In this document: piece by piece, positions 60,061 to 64,000 of the stretch | Layout: each line of letters opens with the position of its first letter | Position numbering within the stretch: position 1 is the first letter of the stretch | DNA from: Ferrimicrobium sp. | GTDB taxonomy: Bacteria; Actinomycetota; Acidimicrobiia; Acidimicrobiales; Acidimicrobiaceae | Direction of reading: 5' to 3' | Length of the DNA: 64,000 bases | Assembly: GCF_027319265.1 (NCBI RefSeq) | Contig: NZ_DAHVNP010000014.1 | Span: forward strand, 1 to 64,000 | Program-made: the position numbers and the translations under genes | Notes under the pieces: generated by a model | The model's database searches: none | The model's input: only the letters and a program-made list of their open reading frames with translations | What the model was told of the DNA's origin: nothing

Positions 60061-62133
60061 CTATCCGTTCTTCTTTTTGGGTGGCGTCGTCACCGTGCTG
60101 GAGGTACCCGTGCTCGTCGTTGTTCCTGTCTTGGAACCGCTCGTCGACTTGACCGTTGTTGCCTGGTGATGCGCGGGTGCATTCAATGCAACCGTAGAGC
60201 CAGCGGCGAGGTGCTTGAGGCCATAGGTCGGAGCCCCAACCGGATGATCCTTCAAGTACTGAAAGATCTGACGGACGACCGGCGCAGAGCCCGTGTCACC
60301 GAAGCCGCCCTCCTTGATTACGACGACAACCACATACTTTGGGTTGGGTTCGGGACCAAAGGCAACAAACCAGGCATTTGGAACCTCGCCATGGACCGAG
60401 GCGGTGCCAGTCTTGCCCGCCAAGGTATAACTGCTCTCTGGCCAACCAAGGAAGATACCATGAGCCGTTCCTAATGGGTTGGAGATAACCCCCTCGAAAC
60501 CAGCAAGGATGGCCGCACGAACCGACGGGCTCAAAGGAACGTGTGCCGCTACTTTGGGCGCAAATCGCTTGACAAGATTGCCGTTCCCGTTGACGATGCC
60601 TTCAGCGATCCTCGGCACGTACCGGGTCCCACCATTGGCAAAAGTCGCGTACGCGTTGGCCATCTGTAAAGGGGTGATCTCCGTCAAACCCTGGCCAAAG
60701 GACATCTCAAGTTGATCAGCAACATACCAGGTAGCATAGGGATACGCCTGAGGGTAGAGTTGGTGCAACTTCTTCCGGAGCGCCGGAGAGTCGACCATTC
60801 CAGCAGCCTCACCTGGCAATGCAACGCCCGTTGGCGATCCCCAGCCGTATTTGGCGGCCATGTGTTGGATAGGCGTGGCGCCGAACTTGGACTGTTCGGT
60901 ATAGAAACGATAGCCCAAAGTATAGAAGAAAACGTCATCGGAGGCACTGATCGCCGTGCTGATATCGATGGGGCCGAGGGTTTCACCACCCGAGTTGTGC
61001 AGGCTGCAGAACGAGCCAGTACAGTTCGGTATCACAAACCGACCTGTATCGTCGATAATGGTAGTGGGTGTCAGCAAACCATCTTGGAGCGCAGCCGAGG
61101 AGGTCGCCAGCTTAAAGGTTGAACCTGGGGTGTAGACACCCGAGATCGCCCGATTCAATAACGGATCACGTGAGCTCGGTGCCGTAAGCTTTGCGTAGTT
61201 GGCATAGGAGATCCCACCAACCCACTGGCTCGGTTGGTAGGTCGGATACGAGGCCATCGCAAGCACTGACCCATCGTTCACGTTCTCCACCACGGCAGCA
61301 CCGGTGACATCGTTGGAGTAGCGACCAAAATAACTGTTGTAGCTCCCCTGCAGTTGGTTGACCCGCTGCGCTAACAGCTTATCAACATATTGCTGCAATG
61401 GAAGAGAGATGGTTAACTGCAGATCTCCACCTGGCTTTGCACGAGTTCGTGACGCAACCCCTACCTCCTGACCATAGGAGTTGACGATGAGCTTCTCCTG
61501 GCCCGGGGTACCATGCAGGTACTGCTGATAACTCTCCTCCACACCGGCGAGCCCGATCTGGTCACCAGGTGCATAACCCTTCGATGCGAGCTTTGCCAGC
61601 TGCTGTGGACTGATCGCCCCAACGTAACCGAGCACATGCGCAGCTGTCGACCCATAGGGGTAGGTACGCTGGGTCTCGAAGTTGGTGGTCACCCCCGGAA
61701 ACTCGCTGCTGTGCTCGGCCACATAGAGTGCGGTGGCCTGTGAAATATTTGACCCAATCGGTGTCGGTACATAGGTCGAGTACTGCGAATTACGCAAGTC
61801 AGCCGCGACTTGGGTAACAGGGATCCCCAACAACTTCGCCACCCTGCCCTCCACCTTTGGGTGCAGCGATGCTTCGTATTGCGACAACCCAAGGACATCA
61901 ACCACGCGGTTGCCCGCCAACACGTTCTGTTCACGGGAGAGAATCAGGCCACGAGGCGCTGGAACCGCTACAGTCCGCGTCGAGTTCTGGGCGGCCGCCT
62001 GCTGAAATGAGGGTGCCTCGAGCACCTGTAGTGCATAGAGACGAGCGACCAGACCGCCAAGGAGTGCCAATCCTGTCAGCCCGAGCAGACGAGCCCGGAA
62101 ACTCAACGAAACTTTCTTTGATCCTTGGGGCAC
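60061..62133 (-). CDS. mrdA: Penicillin-binding protein 2 (elongasome transpeptidase)
   Basis: A 690-residue class B PBP. A membrane anchor (LLGLTGLALLGGLVARLYALQVL) is near the N-terminus, followed by the PBP dimerisation domain. The transpeptidase domain has the nucleophile Ser in TPGSTFKLATSS (about 338), an S-x-D/N element in SASDDVFF and KTG in LAGKTGTASVHG (about 571). A Thr/Ser-rich low-complexity tail ends PPKKKNG. It cross-links peptidoglycan in side-wall growth with MreBCD. The start is GTG 62133, with GGAGG five bases upstream, just after the mreD stop. Confidence 0.92.
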   Translation of the reverse strand: MPQGSKKVSLSFRARLLGLTGLALLGGLVARLYALQVLEAPSFQQAAAQNSTRTVAVPAPRGLILSREQNVLAGNRVVDVLGLSQYEASLHPKVEGRVAKLLGIPVTQVAADLRNSQYSTYVPTPIGSNISQATALYVAEHSSEFPGVTTNFETQRTYPYGSTAAHVLGYVGAISPQQLAKLASKGYAPGDQIGLAGVEESYQQYLHGTPGQEKLIVNSYGQEVGVASRTRAKPGGDLQLTISLPLQQYVDKLLAQRVNQLQGSYNSYFGRYSNDVTGAAVVENVNDGSVLAMASYPTYQPSQWVGGISYANYAKLTAPSSRDPLLNRAISGVYTPGSTFKLATSSAALQDGLLTPTTIIDDTGRFVIPNCTGSFCSLHNSGGETLGPIDISTAISASDDVFFYTLGYRFYTEQSKFGATPIQHMAAKYGWGSPTGVALPGEAAGMVDSPALRKKLHQLYPQAYPYATWYVADQLEMSFGQGLTEITPLQMANAYATFANGGTRYVPRIAEGIVNGNGNLVKRFAPKVAAHVPLSPSVRAAILAGFEGVISNPLGTAHGIFLGWPESSYTLAGKTGTASVHGEVPNAWFVAFGPEPNPKYVVVVVIKEGGFGDTGSAPVVRQIFQYLKDHPVGAPTYGLKHLAAGSTVALNAPAHHQATTVKSTSGSKTGTTTSTGTSSTVTTPPKKKNG

Positions 62134-62135
62134 GA

Positions 62136-62651
62136 TTACCTCCGTTCGAGCATCGGGGTTCGTTCCTGCGCTCCAAAGACCAACCGGCAAAGACCAAGCG
62201 CTACAACTGCGAGAACTAGATTGATGCCTCCGACGATGATCAACTCGTCGAGTGTTCTCGCCCGCAACGGATTACCAAGGCCAAGCAGGTAGAGGACTAG
62301 GGAACTCAACCCTTCCCCAACGACGCTAGTAGCCCCAACTATGAGAATTTTAAGAGCAAGGGGACTCCCGGAATCCAACCGTTCTATCTCACCAGCAAGA
62401 TATCCTACCACACAAAGTACGAGCGCTGAGATACCGAATGGAGTCGTGAGGAAGGAGTCGACCAACAGACCAGCGAAGAATCCGGTAAGCGCTCCGATCT
62501 CTCTGCCCCGGTACACCCCCACGGCAGCGACCATAAGCATCACAAAATCCGGGTGTACCCCTAAAATGGTGAAGCCACCCGCCCCTGAACGCTGTACCAC
62601 CACCGCCGTGAAGATCAACAGAGGCAACCCAAGCGCCCGTACCCACCTCAC
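62136..62651 (-). CDS. mreD: Rod shape-determining protein MreD
   Basis: A 171-residue membrane protein with about five hydrophobic helices (ALGLPLLIFTAVVVQ, FVMLMVAAVGVYRG, ALTGFFAGLLVDSFL, ALVLCVVGYLAGEI and the C-terminal GGINLVLAVVALGLC). GFFAGLLVDSFLTTPFGISAL is the family core. GTG 62651 overlaps the mreC stop (GTGA) with GGGAG upstream; a GTG at 62672 is possible but overlaps mreC more. It works with MreC and PBP2 in the membrane. Confidence 0.88.
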   Translation of the reverse strand: MRWVRALGLPLLIFTAVVVQRSGAGGFTILGVHPDFVMLMVAAVGVYRGREIGALTGFFAGLLVDSFLTTPFGISALVLCVVGYLAGEIERLDSGSPLALKILIVGATSVVGEGLSSLVLYLLGLGNPLRARTLDELIIVGGINLVLAVVALGLCRLVFGAQERTPMLERR

Positions 62652-63481
62652 GAGCCAGCTCCCGGGGTCCACTTCAACACCGCGACATACTGAAGAGTGG
62701 CATAGTCCACCAAAGGAACTGCACGGATACTCTCTTGAAGGTCACCCGAAGGATTCGAAACCTGGGTGACACGAACCGCCGGGATCCCTGGTGGGAACAA
62801 CTCGCCCTGCAGGCCGGAGGTCACCAACACCGCGCCACGCCGGATATGGGTGCCAGGCACCACCAAATTGATCGTCAACGGCTCTCCAGTGCCTTGACCA
62901 ACCGCGGCACCCACCTGGCCCGACTTAGGGATCCGGACGCCAACCGTTGAGGTTGGGTCCGTGACCATCAACACCGTCGCAGTTGAAGACGTCGTCTGCA
63001 CCACCCGTCCTGCCAGTCCAGCACCGCCCACCACTGGATTGCCCACCACGACACCATTCGCGCTGCCACGGTCAATCACAAAGGTGAGCTGTAGATTGCT
63101 AGGGGTCATCTGGATGACCTCCGCGGGAGTGGAGGCAAGGGTCGTAGCAAACGGTAATCTCGTCAGCCGACTCAACTGCGTCAACGCGTGCAACGCTCCA
63201 AGATCCTCAAAGTGCGAGCGTTCTATCACCCCAAGCTTCGACTTGAGTTGGGCAATCTCACGCTGGTCGGAAGGGTAGTTCGTTATTCCGTGGTAGGCGT
63301 TCGCTAGCGGCCGAAAGACGGTGTCGAGCGCCGACTTCGTCGGATTGACCACATCAGCGACCACAACCTTGAGTGATCCAAAATGCATACGGGAAGCGTT
63401 GAAGTTGATCGTGATGAGCGAGACCGATAGCAGAATCAGAACAGCAAGTGTTGCCCTAGGTCGCTCGAGTAGTCGTGACAA
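62648..63481 (-). CDS. mreC: Rod shape-determining protein MreC
   Basis: A 277-residue periplasmic-facing protein with one N-terminal membrane segment (TLAVLILLSVSLITINF, about 11-27) and a helical coiled-coil zone (about 65-95). The beta-rich MreC core includes QLTFVIDRGSANGVVVGNPVVGGAGLAGRV, then MVTDPTSTVGVRIPKSGQVGAAVGQGTGEP. It links MreB to the wall synthases. The start codon is TTG 63481, with only a weak ribosome site. It lies 13 bases after mreB. Confidence 0.9.
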   Translation of the reverse strand: MSRLLERPRATLAVLILLSVSLITINFNASRMHFGSLKVVVADVVNPTKSALDTVFRPLANAYHGITNYPSDQREIAQLKSKLGVIERSHFEDLGALHALTQLSRLTRLPFATTLASTPAEVIQMTPSNLQLTFVIDRGSANGVVVGNPVVGGAGLAGRVVQTTSSTATVLMVTDPTSTVGVRIPKSGQVGAAVGQGTGEPLTINLVVPGTHIRRGAVLVTSGLQGELFPPGIPAVRVTQVSNPSGDLQESIRAVPLVDYATLQYVAVLKWTPGAGS

Positions 63482-63494
63482 GTCGTTGGGGGAC

Positions 63495-64000
63495 CTAACG
63501 TGACGAGGTAATCAAGACCTGTTTGAGCGCCTCAAACTCCTCCAGGCACTGCCCCGACCCAAGAGCCACGCATTGGAGTGGATTTTTCGCCACGACGATG
63601 GGCATGCCCGTCTCCTCGTGGAGTCGTCGATCGAGTCCGGCCAATAACGCACCACCACCGGTTAGCACAATACCCTGATCCATGATATCAGCGGCTAATT
63701 CAGGAGGCGTATTGTCGAGCGTTACCTTCACGGCATCGACGATGGCGTTAATCGGCTCGGAGATGGCTGCGCGAATCTCCTCAGTCGTTACCGATATCGT
63801 CTTTGGCAAGCCCGTCACAAGATCCCGACCCTTGATTTCAGCGCGCAACTCCTCCTCAAGCGGGTAGGCCGAGGCGAGTGTCATCTTGATCGATTCAGAG
63901 GTCCGTTCACCAAGCGCGACCGAGTACTGCTTCTTGATGTAGGCAATAATCGCCTCATCCATCTCGTCGCCACCGACGCGAATAGAACGGGAGGTAACAA
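63495..64000 (-). CDS. mreB: Rod shape-determining protein MreB (C-terminal part, cut by the window end)
   Basis: The last 168 residues of MreB are in the window, entering at base 64000 with VTSRSIRVGGDEMDEAIIAYIKK, a well-known MreB segment. SVTTEEIRAAISEP and the nucleotide-site DQGIVLTGGGALLAGLDRRLHEETGMP follow. This is the actin-like filament protein that directs side-wall synthesis. The N-terminal half lies outside the window. The frame is intact to its stop at 63495. Confidence 0.93.
   Translation of the reverse strand, partial: VTSRSIRVGGDEMDEAIIAYIKKQYSVALGERTSESIKMTLASAYPLEEELRAEIKGRDLVTGLPKTISVTTEEIRAAISEPINAIVDAVKVTLDNTPPELAADIMDQGIVLTGGGALLAGLDRRLHEETGMPIVVAKNPLQCVALGSGQCLEEFEALKQVLITSSR

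Overview
The window looks like chromosomal DNA of a moderately high-G+C actinobacterium. The best guess is an Acidimicrobiia-type acidophile (Ferrimicrobium-like). This rests on the housekeeping order mreB-mreC-mreD-PBP2 / RNase E/G-rplU-rpmA-obgE-proB-proA, a class II DAHP synthase, many GTG/TTG starts, and a secreted protein with 51-residue GYWMVAADGG-type repeats. The placement is inference; no rRNA gene is present to confirm it.

Layout. 0-1.5 kb: an IS3-like insertion sequence, followed by about 0.6 kb of non-coding DNA. 2.1-8.1 kb: a DUF1707 protein, a crotonase, two tandem MutS-type ATPases without mismatch-recognition domains, and a CoA-transferase. 8.3-14.2 kb: a lactonase-like metallo-hydrolase and a homogentisate module (aromatic flavin hydroxylase, MBL-fold protein, HmgA and, divergently, fumarylacetoacetase). 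14.3-22.6 kb: a tightly overlapping nine-gene cobalamin operon of the early-cobalt ('anaerobic') type, running from adenosyltransferase to cobaltochelatase and including a small ferredoxin. cbiL and cbiJ are absent here.

22.8-34.3 kb: accessory metabolism, including an LLM oxidoreductase, an M20 amidohydrolase, a CoA-disulfide-reductase-like flavoprotein with an ArsR regulator and a convergent ArsB-like carrier, a DHA2 drug transporter, a Dabb protein, an acyl-CoA ligase with an acyl-ACP thioesterase, DUF3054 and DUF302. 34.7-36.2 kb: tRNA-Arg(TCT) and an MFS carrier. 36.4-44.2 kb: a complete aerobic hybrid (box) benzoate module: boxR, benzoate-CoA ligase, alpha/beta hydrolase, boxC, boxB, boxA. 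TGCA-N6-TGCA operator-like sites lie in front of the ligase, and a related site lies in front of boxC.

44.3-49.6 kb: class II DAHP synthase, nadD, a hypothetical gene, rsfS, a UPF0149 protein, an FAH-family hydrolase and a small Sm-like ORF. 49.7-51.4 kb: the repeat-bearing secreted protein. 51.4-64 kb, all on the minus strand: vWA/MoxR pair, proA, proB, obgE, rpmA, rplU, RNase E/G, PBP2, mreD, mreC and a truncated mreB.

The two aromatic routes (homogentisate and benzoyl-CoA epoxidation), the CoA ligases and the crotonases suggest growth on aromatic and fatty acids. The most interesting points are the paired MutS-like ATPases with Asn in Walker B, the BoxR operator set, a ferredoxin with a Cys-to-His second cluster inside the B12 operon, an apparent CTG start for cbiA, and a shared palindromic site in front of the flavoprotein and the ArsB/DHA2 transporter genes.
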